Of a stretch of 64,000 nucleotides of DNA, positions 16,308 through 26,842 are shown piece by piece. This stretch comes from Kribbella sandramycini (GTDB lineage Bacteria; Actinomycetota; Actinomycetes; Propionibacteriales; Kribbellaceae). The position numbers and the translations under genes are program-made. Location: the NCBI RefSeq assembly GCF_013131805.1, contig NZ_JABJRC010000001.1, positions 1,116,001-1,180,000 on the forward strand, given 5' to 3'. The notes beneath the pieces are model-generated. The model made no database searches. It was not told the DNA's origin and was given only the letters and a program-made list of their open reading frames with translations. How positions within the stretch are numbered: position 1 is the first letter of the stretch; each line of letters starts with the position of its first letter.

Positions 16308-19300
16308 GTGCCGGCACGAGAGAAGCCGCTGGAGCCGGGCAGTGAGCCTTTGGTGGGGCTCGCGAGAGATCTGCGCAAGCTGCGGCAGGAGGCGGGAAGT
16401 CCCACCTACCGCGAGCTCAGTAGACGTGCGCACTACTCGGCGGCGGCGTTGTCCGAGGCGGCGAGCGGACGCCGGCTGCCCAGTCTGCCGGTCACCCTCG
16501 CCTTTGTCGCGGCCTGCGACGGCGACACCGCCGAGTGGGAGCAACGCTGGCGGGCGGTCGAGGCCGAGACCTCGACGACAGCCGAGCCCGACGGGTCCGA
16601 ACGGGCGCCCTACGCCGGACTGGCCGCCTTCCAGGTCGGAGATGCGGATCGGTTCTTCGGGCGCGAGGATCTGGTGGCCGATCTCCTCACCCGGGTTCGA
16701 AACCATCGGTTCGTCGGTGTGTTCGGGGCCTCCGGCAGCGGCAAGTCATCGGTGCTGCGCGCCGGTCTGATGGCTCACCTCACCCGCGACGACCGACCGG
16801 TGGTGGTGTTCACCCCCGGCCCGCACCCGATCGAGGAATGCGCAGTCCAGCTGGCTGCTCTGCTGAACGTCCCGAGTACGACGTTGCTCGCGGAGTTCGC
16901 CACGTCGCCGAAGAACCTCCATCTGCGGATCCGGCAGGCAATGGCCGATCGGGACGACGACGCCGATCTGGTGCTGGTGGTCGATCAGTTCGAGGAAGTC
17001 TTCACCCTGTGCGCCGACCCCGACGAGCGGGCCTGGCTGATCACCGCGCTGACGACAGCGGCGTCCGTCCCGACCAGCCAGACCAGGGTCGTTCTGGGAG
17101 TGCGAGCCGATTTCTACGGTCACTGCGGCCGGTACGCGGAGCTGGTCGACGCACTGCGGGATGCGCAGGTTCTTGTCGGTCCGATGACCTCGGAAGAGCT
17201 GCGCCGGGCCATCACCGAACCCGCGGCTCTCGCCGGTCGCCGGGTCGAAACCGCGCTGGTGACCGAACTGGTCGCCGCAGCCGCCAACCACCCCGGAGTG
17301 CTGCCCCTGGTCTCACATGTCCTGCTGGAGACGTGGCGGCGGCGCCGGGGCACCACACTCACCCTGGCCGGCTACGAAGCTGCCGGCGGACTGCGCACCG
17401 CGCTGGCCCGGACCGCAGAAACGATCTACACCGGCCTCGCGGCCGATCAGCAGGCCAGCACCAAACACATCCTGCTGCGACTCTGTGCGCTGGACGACAC
17501 GGGCGCAGCCACCAAACGGCGCATCAGCCGGCGCGAGGTGGACGACGGCGCCCCGAACACCAGCACCGTTCTGGACCGGCTGGCCCAGGCCCGGCTCATC
17601 ACCCTCGACCGGGACGGCGTCGAGCTCACCCACGAGGCACTCATCGGGCACTGGCCGCGGCTCCACGACTGGCTGACCGAGAACCGCGACGGCCTTCGGA
17701 TCCACCGTCAGCTCACCGATGCCGCGCAGACCTGGAACGCGCTGGAGCGCGACCCCGGAGCGCTGTACCGGGGGACGCGGCTGGCGCTGGCCGGCGAATG
17801 GGCCGGCCAGGACGGCCATCGAAGCCAGCTGAATCCGGCCGAGCAGGACTTTCTCGATGCCAGCACCGCTGCTGAGGCGACCGAGCGACAGACGGTTGCG
17901 CGCCGCCAACGGCAGTTCCGCTACCTGACCCTCTGTCTGACGGTTCTGCTGCTCGTGGCCACCGCTGTCGGGGTGGTCGCGATCGACCAGGGCCGCGACG
18001 CCGTCCGGCAAAGTCAAGACGCCATCTCCCGCCAGCTGGCCGCTCAGGCGCTGACGCTGGTCGAGTCCCGGCCCGGCAACGCGATGCTGTTGGGTGTCGA
18101 GGCCTTCCGCACGTCGCCCACCACGGAGGCTCGCGGCGCACTGCTCAGCCTGTCCGCGCATCAGACCTACCAGACTGAGCTCATCGGTCATAAGGACCCG
18201 ATCTCCGAGCTCGCGTTCAGTCCGGACGGCAACACCCTGGCCACCGCCAGCCGAGACCAGAGCGTCGTTCTGTGGGACACCCAGCAGCGCACCCGCCGAG
18301 CCACGCTGACTGCGCACGCGACCTGGCTGCGGGCGGTGGAGTTCAGCCCGGACGGACGCGTGCTCGCCACGGGCGGTGACGACAAGAACGTAGTGCTCTG
18401 GGATGTCGCGACGGCCGCGCCACTGGCCACCCTCACCGGGCACACCGCGTCAGTGAAAGCCGTCGCATTCAGTCCGGATGCGCGCAGGGTGGCCACAGCC
18501 GGCTCCGACCAGACGATTCGGTTGTGGGACACCAAGACGCACACGCAACTCGCGCAGCTCACCGGCCACGTCGGCGTCGTGCAGGCTGTTGCGTTCAGCC
18601 CGGACGGACGCACGCTGGCCACCGGTGGTGCGGACCGAACGGTCCGGCTGTGGGACGCCGCAACCGGTGCTCAACTGGCCAGCCTCGCCAGCCACACGAA
18701 GTCAGCAGACGCCGTGGCCTTCAGCCCCGATGGCCGCACGCTGGCCTCGGCCAGCCCGGACCGGACCGTCAGGTTGTGGGACGTTGCCCAGCGCACCCAA
18801 CTGGCCACCCTCTCCGGCCACACCGGCGACGCTCGGGCCGTCGCGTTCAGCCCGGACGGGCGCACCTTGGCCAGCGCGGGACATGACCACACGGTCATCT
18901 TGTGGGACACCGCGAGCCGCAAGCTGCTGCACCGGCTGACCGGTCATCCCGACAACATCTACACCCTGAGCTTCGATCGTCAGCGTTCGATGCTCGCCTC
19001 AGCCGGCGAGAACGGAACCGTCATTCTGTGGGACCCGACCGAACGCCCGCTCGCCGGCCACAGTGACTGGATCCACGACGTCGACCTCAGCCCCGATGGA
19101 CGCACGATCGCCACCGCAGGCAAGGACGGCGCGGTGATGCTGTGGGACGCCGACAGCCGGTCCCGCCTGGCCACCCGGACCGCTGAGTCCGCATCGGTCA
19201 ACGCCGTGGCGTTCAGCCCGGATGGCCGCACGCTGGCTGCCGGCACCGGATCCGACACCGACCTGCCGACGGCTGCCAACTTCGCCGTCACCCTCTGGGA

Positions 19301-20045
19301 CACCACCGCCAACACGCCCTCGATCGCACTCACCGGGCACACCAATCGCGTCCAGGACATCGCGTTCAGCCCGGACGGGCGAACTCTGGCCAGCGCCGGC
19401 TTCGACGGCAAGGTCATCTTGTGGGACCTGGCCAGCCGGACGCCGGTAGCCACGCTCACCCACCCCGATGGACTCCACGGCGTCGACTTCAGCCCGGACG
19501 GCCGCACGCTGGCCACCGCGGGGCAAGACCAGACCCTGGTGCTGTGGGACGTCGCGAAACGCTCCCGGATCACCACCCTCACCGGCCACACCGGAGCACT
19601 CCGAGAGGTCGCGTTCAGCCCCGACGGCCGCACCCTGGCCTCCGCCGGTATCGACCGAACGGTGATCCTCTGGGACGTCGACCGACGCACCCCATCGGCC
19701 GTCCTCGACGGCATCCCGGGCTCGGTGAACGCCCTGGCCTTCAGCCCCGACGGCCGCATGCTGGCGGCAGGCCTCACCGACCGCACGGTACGGCTGTGGG
19801 ACGTCGACCGGCGCGCGCATCTGGCCACTCTGAGCGGCAGCCACACCGAACCGGTCCGAGCCGTCGCATTCAGCGCCGACGGCACCACCCTTGCCTCTGC
19901 CGGCGCCGACCAGACCGCCACGCTGTGGACCACCGACCCAGAGCGCACCGCGAAGCGCATCTGCGACACCCTCGCACGCGACCTCACCCATGACGAGTGG
20001 CGACAGTCGTTGCCGGAAACGCCGTACCGCGCAACCTGCAACTGA
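16308..20045 (+). CDS. HTH - nSTAND NTPase - transmembrane - WD40 repeat protein
   Basis: About 1245 residues. Domains in order: XRE-like HTH (LARDLRKLRQEAGSPTYRELSRRAHYSAAALSEAASG); P-loop NTPase of the nSTAND1 type, with Walker A FGASGSGKSSVL near residue 140 and Walker B LVLVVDQFEEVF near 221; a winged-helix/helical stretch (LTHEALIGHWPRLHDWL); one membrane helix (YLTLCLTVLLLVATAVGVVAI, about 540-560); then about 14 WD40 repeats (GH...VAFSPDGRTLASA...LWD) from about 624 to the end, enough for two seven-bladed propellers. STAND proteins are ligand-triggered oligomerising switches, several of which act in phage defence; here the effector is not obvious, though the HTH suggests DNA or partner binding. 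GTG 16308 is preferred over GTG 16299 because the GGGGGG stretch sits eight bases before it. Confidence 0.85.
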   Translation: MPAREKPLEPGSEPLVGLARDLRKLRQEAGSPTYRELSRRAHYSAAALSEAASGRRLPSLPVTLAFVAACDGDTAEWEQRWRAVEAETSTTAEPDGSERAPYAGLAAFQVGDADRFFGREDLVADLLTRVRNHRFVGVFGASGSGKSSVLRAGLMAHLTRDDRPVVVFTPGPHPIEECAVQLAALLNVPSTTLLAEFATSPKNLHLRIRQAMADRDDDADLVLVVDQFEEVFTLCADPDERAWLITALTTAASVPTSQTRVVLGVRADFYGHCGRYAELVDALRDAQVLVGPMTSEELRRAITEPAALAGRRVETALVTELVAAAANHPGVLPLVSHVLLETWRRRRGTTLTLAGYEAAGGLRTALARTAETIYTGLAADQQASTKHILLRLCALDDTGAATKRRISRREVDDGAPNTSTVLDRLAQARLITLDRDGVELTHEALIGHWPRLHDWLTENRDGLRIHRQLTDAAQTWNALERDPGALYRGTRLALAGEWAGQDGHRSQLNPAEQDFLDASTAAEATERQTVARRQRQFRYLTLCLTVLLLVATAVGVVAIDQGRDAVRQSQDAISRQLAAQALTLVESRPGNAMLLGVEAFRTSPTTEARGALLSLSAHQTYQTELIGHKDPISELAFSPDGNTLATASRDQSVVLWDTQQRTRRATLTAHATWLRAVEFSPDGRVLATGGDDKNVVLWDVATAAPLATLTGHTASVKAVAFSPDARRVATAGSDQTIRLWDTKTHTQLAQLTGHVGVVQAVAFSPDGRTLATGGADRTVRLWDAATGAQLASLASHTKSADAVAFSPDGRTLASASPDRTVRLWDVAQRTQLATLSGHTGDARAVAFSPDGRTLASAGHDHTVILWDTASRKLLHRLTGHPDNIYTLSFDRQRSMLASAGENGTVILWDPTERPLAGHSDWIHDVDLSPDGRTIATAGKDGAVMLWDADSRSRLATRTAESASVNAVAFSPDGRTLAAGTGSDTDLPTAANFAVTLWDTTANTPSIALTGHTNRVQDIAFSPDGRTLASAGFDGKVILWDLASRTPVATLTHPDGLHGVDFSPDGRTLATAGQDQTLVLWDVAKRSRITTLTGHTGALREVAFSPDGRTLASAGIDRTVILWDVDRRTPSAVLDGIPGSVNALAFSPDGRMLAAGLTDRTVRLWDVDRRAHLATLSGSHTEPVRAVAFSADGTTLASAGADQTATLWTTDPERTAKRICDTLARDLTHDEWRQSLPETPYRATCN

Positions 20046-20069
20046 TGCCTCAGCACCGGCGGCAACTTC

Positions 20070-20084
20070 CCGGCAACTTGCCGG
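20070..20084. promoter_or_regulatory. Palindrome between the WD40 and LamG genes
   Basis: CCGGCAA-C-TTGCCGG, 25 bases past the WD40 stop; either terminator stem without U-tract or operator. A CGCGGCC/GGCCGCG hairpin follows near 20130-20150. Confidence 0.35.
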
Positions 20085-20191
20085 CGGGGTCTGGCCGCCG
20101 GTGAGCTCCGGCTCGCAAACTTTCGCTGGCGCGGCCGCATGGGCCGCGTGGACGGCTGCCGCCGTCCAGTTCCGGACTGGGGGAAGATGCG

Positions 20192-23100
20192 ATGCGGGTA
20201 CGTCGATTCATGGGTGCGTTGACCACCATGGCGGTAGCGATGGCCGTGGTCGGTCAAGTCGCGATCGTCCTGCCCGTAGCAGCACAACAGCCGGCGGCGA
20301 CGGCGCCGGCCGGCCCGACGGAGGTGGCCGAGCTCACCACCGAAGACCGGATCGTGCACGCACAGCCGGACGGGTCGATGGTGGCCACGCTGAACGTCGA
20401 ACCAGTGCGGGTCAAACAGGCCGGACGCTGGAATCCGGTCGACACCACGCTCGTGCGCCGCCCGGACGGAACCTTCGGTCCGCGCGCCGTCCCGGCCGAA
20501 CTGGCTTTGTCCGCAGGGGGAACCGGACCGCTCGTGCGGCTGGGTAGCGCAGCCAAATCGGTCGAGCTGGCCTGGCCGGGCAAGCTGCCGGCGCCCACGG
20601 TTCGCGGCGACACCGCTACGTATTCGGAAGTCCTGCCAGGCGTCGACCTGGTGATGCGGGCGGAGGCCAGGGGCTACGCCCAGCGGCTGGTGGTCAAGAA
20701 CGCGCAGGCGGCGAAGAACCCCGCGCTGCGCCGGATCAGCTTCGGCCTGGGCACCAACGGCGTCAGCGTCAAGCAGGCCGGATCCGGTGCCCTGCAAGCG
20801 ATTGACGAGCGCGGCGAGCCGATGTTCGAAGCCGCCCCGCCGTCCATGTGGGACGCACCTGAGGAACGGCCGGCCGAGACCCGCAAGCAGGCCGGAGTGC
20901 AGGTGGAGCTGGCGCAGCGCAAGCTGACGCTCGTTCCGGACGCCGCGCTCCTCGCCGATCCGCAGGCGAAGTTCCCGCTCACCATCGACCCGGACTGGAA
21001 GACGTTCAGCAGAGCGGGCTGGACGAAGGTGTTCTCGGGTAAGCCGACCACGTCGTACTGGAATGGCGGCAACGACGTCGACTCCTGGGCCAAGGTGGGC
21101 TACTGCGGATTCGACTTCTGCAACGGCATCGACACCACGCGGGCCTACTTCCAGTTCGACACGAGCTCGCTGTCCGGCGAGATCCTGTCCGCGGAGCTGC
21201 GGACCAAGATGGTCTACAGCCCCAGCTGCTCCAACGGGACCCAGCGGCACGAGCTGTGGCGGGCCGCGAAGTCGATCAACTCCGGCACCACCTGGAACAC
21301 GCGGCCCGACGGTCAGTCGCTGCTGGACACCAGGCTCGCGCCCTTCTCGTACACCGGTTGCGGCGGGTACCGGCCGCTGGGCTTCGACGTCGGCTCCTCG
21401 GTCAACATGGCCGGTCTGTCGACGTACATGCTCAAGGCCGATCACGAGGACTTCGAGCATCGGTGGGACTGGCGCAAGTACAAGGCGAGCGAGACCAAGC
21501 TGACGGTCAAGTTCAATCACCCGCCGCGGACGCCGACCAACCTGCACACCGATCCGCCGCTGCCGGCGCCGTGCAAATGGTGCAACAACAAGCGCTACAT
21601 CGGCGCCCAGTCGGACATCTGGCTCAAGGCGACGCTGTCCGACCCCGATGGCGATCAGCTCAAGTCCATCTGGACGATCGAGTACGGCGGCGGCGAGATC
21701 CAGACGCACGGCCTGAACAAGTCCGGGCTCGTCCGCGGTCACAACCTCGACCTGCGCGACAAGAACGGCAAGACGATCACCTGGAAGGTGCACGGCGTCG
21801 ACACGGCCGATCGGGCCGGTCCGAGCGCCACGGCGCCGGCGTTCGCGGTGGATGCCACTCGGCCGGCCAAGCCACCGACGGTGAGCGGTCTGCTGTATCA
21901 GGAGGGCGACAACCTCTGGCACGGCGGCAAAGGGGTGCCGGACACGTTCACCCTCGGCTCGAACGGCGTCACCGACATCAATCACTTCGAGTACCGGTGG
22001 ACCGGCGAGACCGCCTTCCGAAAGATCAACGCCGACCGGCTGGGTGGAAATGCGCCGCTGCGGACGGCGCCGCCCAAGGACGGGCCGATGACGCTGTTCG
22101 TGCGCAGCGTCGACCGCGCGGGCAACCCCAGCGAAGAGCGGAACTACGCCGTCAAGGTCCGCCCGGGCAACGGTGCACTGGCGCACTACGCGTTCGAGGA
22201 CGAAACCAAGAACTCCGCGTACCTGCCGGACACCCTGAACGACACCACCGGAGTGCTGTCCGGGACCACCAGCTATCCGGAGGGCGCGGTTGGGCTCGGT
22301 CTGCGGCTGGGTGCCGACGGCAAGATGACTGCCTGGGCCAAGCGCGATCCCGTCAACCCGGTCAAGAACCTGGTCCGCACGGACAGCTCATTCACGGTCT
22401 CGGCCTGGGTCAAGCCGGCTGATCCGGCCGTTGCGCAGACAGTGCTCAGCCAGTCCGGTAGCGCCACGCACGGGTTCCGGGTCGGCGTGGAGAACGGCCG
22501 CTGGGTGTTCGCGATGCCGCAGTCGGACAGCCTGACAGCGGCGGTGGACAAGCTGACCGGGCCGGTCGCAGCGGCCGGATGGACCCACGTGACCGCGCGG
22601 TACACCGTCAACAGCAAGGGTGACGGCGGCGCGATGACTCTGTTCGTCAACGGCGCCGAGTCGCCGGCGGTCACCCACAATGTGCGGTGGCACTCCGCAG
22701 GAGAGTTCGCGGTCGGTCCCTTCGCCGGTGACGTCGATGAGGTGAAGATCTGGGACCGATCCCTGACCACTGCCGAAGCGCAGGCGCTGCTGCGCCAGGA
22801 CAACGTCCAGGCCGCGCACTGGCCGTTCGACGAGACGGCCGGCACCACCGCGAACAACGAGGTGATCGGCGGTGACGACGCAGTCCTGAACCTGGGCGCG
22901 AGCTTCGGCGACGAGCAACCCGTGGATCGCGGCTACCTGCGGCTCGACGGTGTGGACGACCACGCGACGCCGAACGCTCCGCAGCTGCGCACCGACCAGA
23001 GCTTCTCGGTGTCCGCCTGGCTGAGCACGAACAAGATTTCGACCACCCAAGCGGCACTCAGCCAGGACGGCGCCTCGGAGTCCGGCTTCGTCGTCAGCCA

Positions 23101-26100
23101 CCAGGACGACGGGCGCTACACGTTCACCATGCCCCGCACCGATACAACGGGTCCGGCGAAGGACACGGTGTCCTCTGCGGCGCTCCCCAAGACCGCATCG
23201 GAGTGGCGCCATCTGGTGGCCGTGTACGACGCGGCCACGGGCCGGATGTCCTTGTACGTCAACGGCAAGGCGACCACGGTGACCCGTCCGGCTGCGACCT
23301 GGAACGCCACCGGCGCATTCCAGATCGGCCGGATGATGGCGGGCGGTACGTACGCCGCTCCGTGGTCCGGAAAGCTCGATGACGTCCGGGTGTACCACCG
23401 CGCGATCTCCGGCGCCGAGGTGACGGGCCTGCTCGCGGTCGGGAAGGCGACGGTCGGCCACTGGAAGCTGGACGGGAACGCCGAGCCCGGCGGAACCACG
23501 AAGGGCATCAGCCCGCCCATCTGGACCGCTGGGCAGTCGGACGCTCCGGACGCTTCCGACCTCGCGGTCAAGCTCGACGGCGCGCAGAAGCAGTATCTCG
23601 AGGCTCCGACGACACTCAACGCCGGCGACAGCTTCGCGGTGGTCGCCTGGGCGAAGCTCGACAAGGCCGGCAGCGCCCAGGTCGCGGTCTCCCAGGACGG
23701 CAGCACGAATTCGACGTTCAGCCTGGACGCGACGCCGGACTCGAAGAACATCACCCGGTGGACGATCACTCGCTACAGCACCACCGGAGCGATCTCCAGA
23801 GCGTTCGGCCCGGCGGTCCAGGTCGGGCATTGGACCCATCTGGCCGGGGTGTACAGCAGGGATCCGGGCAAGGTCGACCTCTACGTGAACGGGTCGCTCG
23901 AGGGCACGATCGCGGTGGCCGCGCCGTCGTCCAGCTCAGGGCCGCTGATCATCGGCGCGCGCAAGTACGCCGGACAGCGCGACCAGTACTTCACCGGCGC
24001 CATCGATGACGTCGAGGTCTACGCCCGGGAACTGTTCTCCGAAGAGATCGCCACGATGGCGGGCCGGGACCTCAGGCTGCGACACAGCTGGCCGTTGAAC
24101 GAGTCCGGCGGACTGACCGCGGCGGACAGCACAGCTGGCCTCGGCGGCACGGTGCGCGGCGGCGCGACCTTCATCCCGGGCAAGTCGGGCAATGCGATCA
24201 AGCTGGACGGAGTGGACGACTCGGCGGGCACCGCGGCACTGACCGGTCTGCGGACCGACAAGAGCTTCACGGTCTCGGCATGGGTCTATCTGGACGGCTA
24301 CCGGGACGGAAGCTCCACGATGACCGCAGTCAGCGTGGACGGCGTCAACACCAGCAAGTTCCGGCTCGGTCACCGCACTGACGAGAACAACGGAACCGTC
24401 TGCATCGACGATCCGTTCATGCCCTGCGGCGAGTGGCTGTTCGAGCTGCCGAAGGCCGATCGGGACGACGTGGCGACCGCGGCGGCGTTGACGGTGACCG
24501 CCGCCGAGGTCAACAAGTGGGTGCATCTGGTCGGTGTGTACGACCAGCCGAGTAACCGGATCTGGTTGTACGTCAACGGAATGCGGGTCGCCCAGGCCGA
24601 CATGAACACCCCCTGGACGCATCCGACGACCGGCGGCAACGGCGGCGTACAGATCGGCCGCGGCAAGATCAACGGATCGCCTGCCGAGCACTTCCGCGGC
24701 GCTGTGGACGACCCGCGACTGTATTTCGGCGCGCTGAACCACAGCCGGGTCTCCGGGCTGCACAACTCCTACCTGACCGGGGACACCGGTCCCGGTCTCG
24801 CGGAAACCGTGGCTGGGCATTGGAAACTCGACGACAACGAGCTGGACTCGTCCGACAAGGAGAGAGCGCTCACGCTCGCCGGTACGCCGGAGTGGCGGCC
24901 CGGCCGGGACGGTTCGGCGTTGTGGCTGTCCGGTGACGACGAGGCGTCGTCCAGCGGCCCGCTACTGGAAACCGCGGCGGCCTTCTCCGTCTCCGGATGG
25001 GCCAATCTGCAGGACAAGACGGTCAACCGGACCGCAGCCTCGCTGCAAGGCGACACCGGTAACGCGATGAAGGTGTTCTACGACAAGGCGAAGGACCGTT
25101 GGGCTGCCTCGGTCGATGCGGGCGGAGCAGTGACCACGGTCTACTCCACCGTCCCGGTCCGTACGGACGAGTGGACGCATCTGGCGGCCAGCTACAACCC
25201 GGCCACCAATCAGCTGTGGTTGTACCTCAACGGGACCGTGTCCGCGGCCAAGCTGACAGCGGATCGAGCAGTGGTTGCCAGCGGCAATCTCATCGTCGGC
25301 CGGGCCACGGTGAACGGCGCTCCCGGCGAGTTCTTCAAGGGCGGACTCGACGACGTGCGGGCCTATGCGAAAGCGATCACCGCATCAGAGGCACGTACTC
25401 TGCACGACGCTCCGCCGGGGTCGGTTCGGGACAGCTGGCGGTTCAACGACGGCACCGCCCGGGACTACTCGCGCGGCGGAGTCGACCTGACGCTGACCGG
25501 CGCCACCATCGAGGACGGCGGAGTCGATGGCAAGGCGCTCCGGCTGGCGTCCGCCGGGGCACATGCCTCCGGCGCGTTCGGAGTGAGTACCAGGGACAGC
25601 TTCACCGCCTCCGCGTGGGTGAAGCTGACCAATCCGGGCGCGAAGCCGGCCACCGTGGTCAGCCAGGACGGAGTGCGCAACCACGGGTTCGCGCTGCAGT
25701 ACCGGCCGGCGGCGAAGAACTGGGCGTTCATGGCGTTCGACCGGGACGCGGACAATGCCGAACCACTGCTCGTGGTGTCCAACCAGCCCGCAGCGGTGAA
25801 CGAGTGGGTGCACCTCGCCGGGGTGTACGACCACGCGGCGGCCCAGCTGCGGTTGTACGTCAACGGCGTACTGCAAGGACATCAGGACGGTGTGACGCTG
25901 TGGGATGCGATGGACAAGCTGTCGATCGGCCGCGGCAAAGTGAACGGTCAACCGGCGGACTACTTCACCGGACTCGTCGACGAGGTGCAGGTGGGGCAGG
26001 GCGTCCTGTCCGGCGCTGAGATCGCGGCCAATGCAGCCTGGGCACCGGCCCCGGCCGGTCAGCTCGGCCGCTACGTCAACGCGGCGGGAACCTGGCAGAC

Positions 26101-26827
26101 CGCGAGTACCGACGCTCCGCCCGCCGGCTACCGGTTCGAGTCCAGCCTCGGCATGCCGGCGCCGGCCGGTGCGCCCAATACCAAGATGCTGTACGGCTGC
26201 CGAGTCGACATCACCGTGGTCACCACCGACGACCCGACCTGCGCAAACGGCCAGTATCCGCTGGTCGGAGAGATCGGTCTGGTGTACATCAGCCCACCGG
26301 CCGGAGTCAGCACGGTGCCGATCAATCGGTGCAAGAAGGCCGGTGTGCATTTCGACTCGCGATGGGACTCCTGTGAGGGACAGGAGAAGGAGCTGGTGCT
26401 CGGCTATGCGCTCGGCTACGCGCCGATGGTGCGCTACCTCAATCCGGCCGGCGACCACGACAACGGCGTCGAACGCGACCACTGGTCCACGGTGGACGGT
26501 ACGCCGCCGGGCTACCGAGTCGATGAGCTGCAGGGCTATCTGCCGCTGTCCGCAGCGGACGGGCAGGCCGACGTACTCAGCTGCCGGACCGGGATCGACC
26601 AGCACCTGTCCCTGAGCTGCGACGGCGCCGTACCTCTCGGCGGACAGGGCCGACTGTTCACCGACAACGTGCCCGAGGACCTCGTCGGCCGCGCGGTATT
26701 CCGGTGCAGCGCAGGCACAGAGAAGTTCCTCTCTGTCGACGATGCCTGTGAGGGACGGCAGGTAACCGATCAGCTCGGCTACTTGCTGGCCGTGCCGCCC
26801 GGTGGCGTCGAACCGACCGAGAACTGA
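20192..26827 (+). CDS. Giant secreted LamG-repeat protein
   Basis: 2211 residues, exported (MRVRRFMGALTTMAVAMAVVGQVAIVLPVAAQQ). After a Pro/Ala stretch comes the N-terminal domain usual in actinobacterial RHS partners (EVLPGVDLVMRAEARGYAQRLVVKN), then a DNRLRE-like domain (VGYCGFDFCNGIDTTRAYFQFDTSSL, about 300-440), fibronectin-like segments, and six LamG/concanavalin-type jelly rolls. Each opens with a WxFDE-like strand (AHWPFDETAGTT, GHWKLDGNAEPGG, HSWPLNESGG, GHWKLDDNEL, DSWRFNDGTA) and carries SFTVSAWVK and WTHLAGVYD motifs. The C-terminal 170 residues hold CEGQ...LGY modules shared with the DUF5722 protein. Probably cell-surface adhesin or scaffold. Only 15 bases before the RHS gene, so one operon. 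GGGGGAAG precedes the ATG. Confidence 0.85.
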   Translation: MRVRRFMGALTTMAVAMAVVGQVAIVLPVAAQQPAATAPAGPTEVAELTTEDRIVHAQPDGSMVATLNVEPVRVKQAGRWNPVDTTLVRRPDGTFGPRAVPAELALSAGGTGPLVRLGSAAKSVELAWPGKLPAPTVRGDTATYSEVLPGVDLVMRAEARGYAQRLVVKNAQAAKNPALRRISFGLGTNGVSVKQAGSGALQAIDERGEPMFEAAPPSMWDAPEERPAETRKQAGVQVELAQRKLTLVPDAALLADPQAKFPLTIDPDWKTFSRAGWTKVFSGKPTTSYWNGGNDVDSWAKVGYCGFDFCNGIDTTRAYFQFDTSSLSGEILSAELRTKMVYSPSCSNGTQRHELWRAAKSINSGTTWNTRPDGQSLLDTRLAPFSYTGCGGYRPLGFDVGSSVNMAGLSTYMLKADHEDFEHRWDWRKYKASETKLTVKFNHPPRTPTNLHTDPPLPAPCKWCNNKRYIGAQSDIWLKATLSDPDGDQLKSIWTIEYGGGEIQTHGLNKSGLVRGHNLDLRDKNGKTITWKVHGVDTADRAGPSATAPAFAVDATRPAKPPTVSGLLYQEGDNLWHGGKGVPDTFTLGSNGVTDINHFEYRWTGETAFRKINADRLGGNAPLRTAPPKDGPMTLFVRSVDRAGNPSEERNYAVKVRPGNGALAHYAFEDETKNSAYLPDTLNDTTGVLSGTTSYPEGAVGLGLRLGADGKMTAWAKRDPVNPVKNLVRTDSSFTVSAWVKPADPAVAQTVLSQSGSATHGFRVGVENGRWVFAMPQSDSLTAAVDKLTGPVAAAGWTHVTARYTVNSKGDGGAMTLFVNGAESPAVTHNVRWHSAGEFAVGPFAGDVDEVKIWDRSLTTAEAQALLRQDNVQAAHWPFDETAGTTANNEVIGGDDAVLNLGASFGDEQPVDRGYLRLDGVDDHATPNAPQLRTDQSFSVSAWLSTNKISTTQAALSQDGASESGFVVSHQDDGRYTFTMPRTDTTGPAKDTVSSAALPKTASEWRHLVAVYDAATGRMSLYVNGKATTVTRPAATWNATGAFQIGRMMAGGTYAAPWSGKLDDVRVYHRAISGAEVTGLLAVGKATVGHWKLDGNAEPGGTTKGISPPIWTAGQSDAPDASDLAVKLDGAQKQYLEAPTTLNAGDSFAVVAWAKLDKAGSAQVAVSQDGSTNSTFSLDATPDSKNITRWTITRYSTTGAISRAFGPAVQVGHWTHLAGVYSRDPGKVDLYVNGSLEGTIAVAAPSSSSGPLIIGARKYAGQRDQYFTGAIDDVEVYARELFSEEIATMAGRDLRLRHSWPLNESGGLTAADSTAGLGGTVRGGATFIPGKSGNAIKLDGVDDSAGTAALTGLRTDKSFTVSAWVYLDGYRDGSSTMTAVSVDGVNTSKFRLGHRTDENNGTVCIDDPFMPCGEWLFELPKADRDDVATAAALTVTAAEVNKWVHLVGVYDQPSNRIWLYVNGMRVAQADMNTPWTHPTTGGNGGVQIGRGKINGSPAEHFRGAVDDPRLYFGALNHSRVSGLHNSYLTGDTGPGLAETVAGHWKLDDNELDSSDKERALTLAGTPEWRPGRDGSALWLSGDDEASSSGPLLETAAAFSVSGWANLQDKTVNRTAASLQGDTGNAMKVFYDKAKDRWAASVDAGGAVTTVYSTVPVRTDEWTHLAASYNPATNQLWLYLNGTVSAAKLTADRAVVASGNLIVGRATVNGAPGEFFKGGLDDVRAYAKAITASEARTLHDAPPGSVRDSWRFNDGTARDYSRGGVDLTLTGATIEDGGVDGKALRLASAGAHASGAFGVSTRDSFTASAWVKLTNPGAKPATVVSQDGVRNHGFALQYRPAAKNWAFMAFDRDADNAEPLLVVSNQPAAVNEWVHLAGVYDHAAAQLRLYVNGVLQGHQDGVTLWDAMDKLSIGRGKVNGQPADYFTGLVDEVQVGQGVLSGAEIAANAAWAPAPAGQLGRYVNAAGTWQTASTDAPPAGYRFESSLGMPAPAGAPNTKMLYGCRVDITVVTTDDPTCANGQYPLVGEIGLVYISPPAGVSTVPINRCKKAGVHFDSRWDSCEGQEKELVLGYALGYAPMVRYLNPAGDHDNGVERDHWSTVDGTPPGYRVDELQGYLPLSAADGQADVLSCRTGIDQHLSLSCDGAVPLGGQGRLFTDNVPEDLVGRAVFRCSAGTEKFLSVDDACEGRQVTDQLGYLLAVPPGGVEPTEN

Positions 26828-26842
26828 GTGAGGGGGAACGAG

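Noticed and set aside
18980..22186. 1068-residue open frame on the minus strand
   Set aside because: Antisense to WD40 repeats and LamG gene; the apparent repeat (ASVRPSGLNATA) is the reversed FSPDG WD40 coding repeat.
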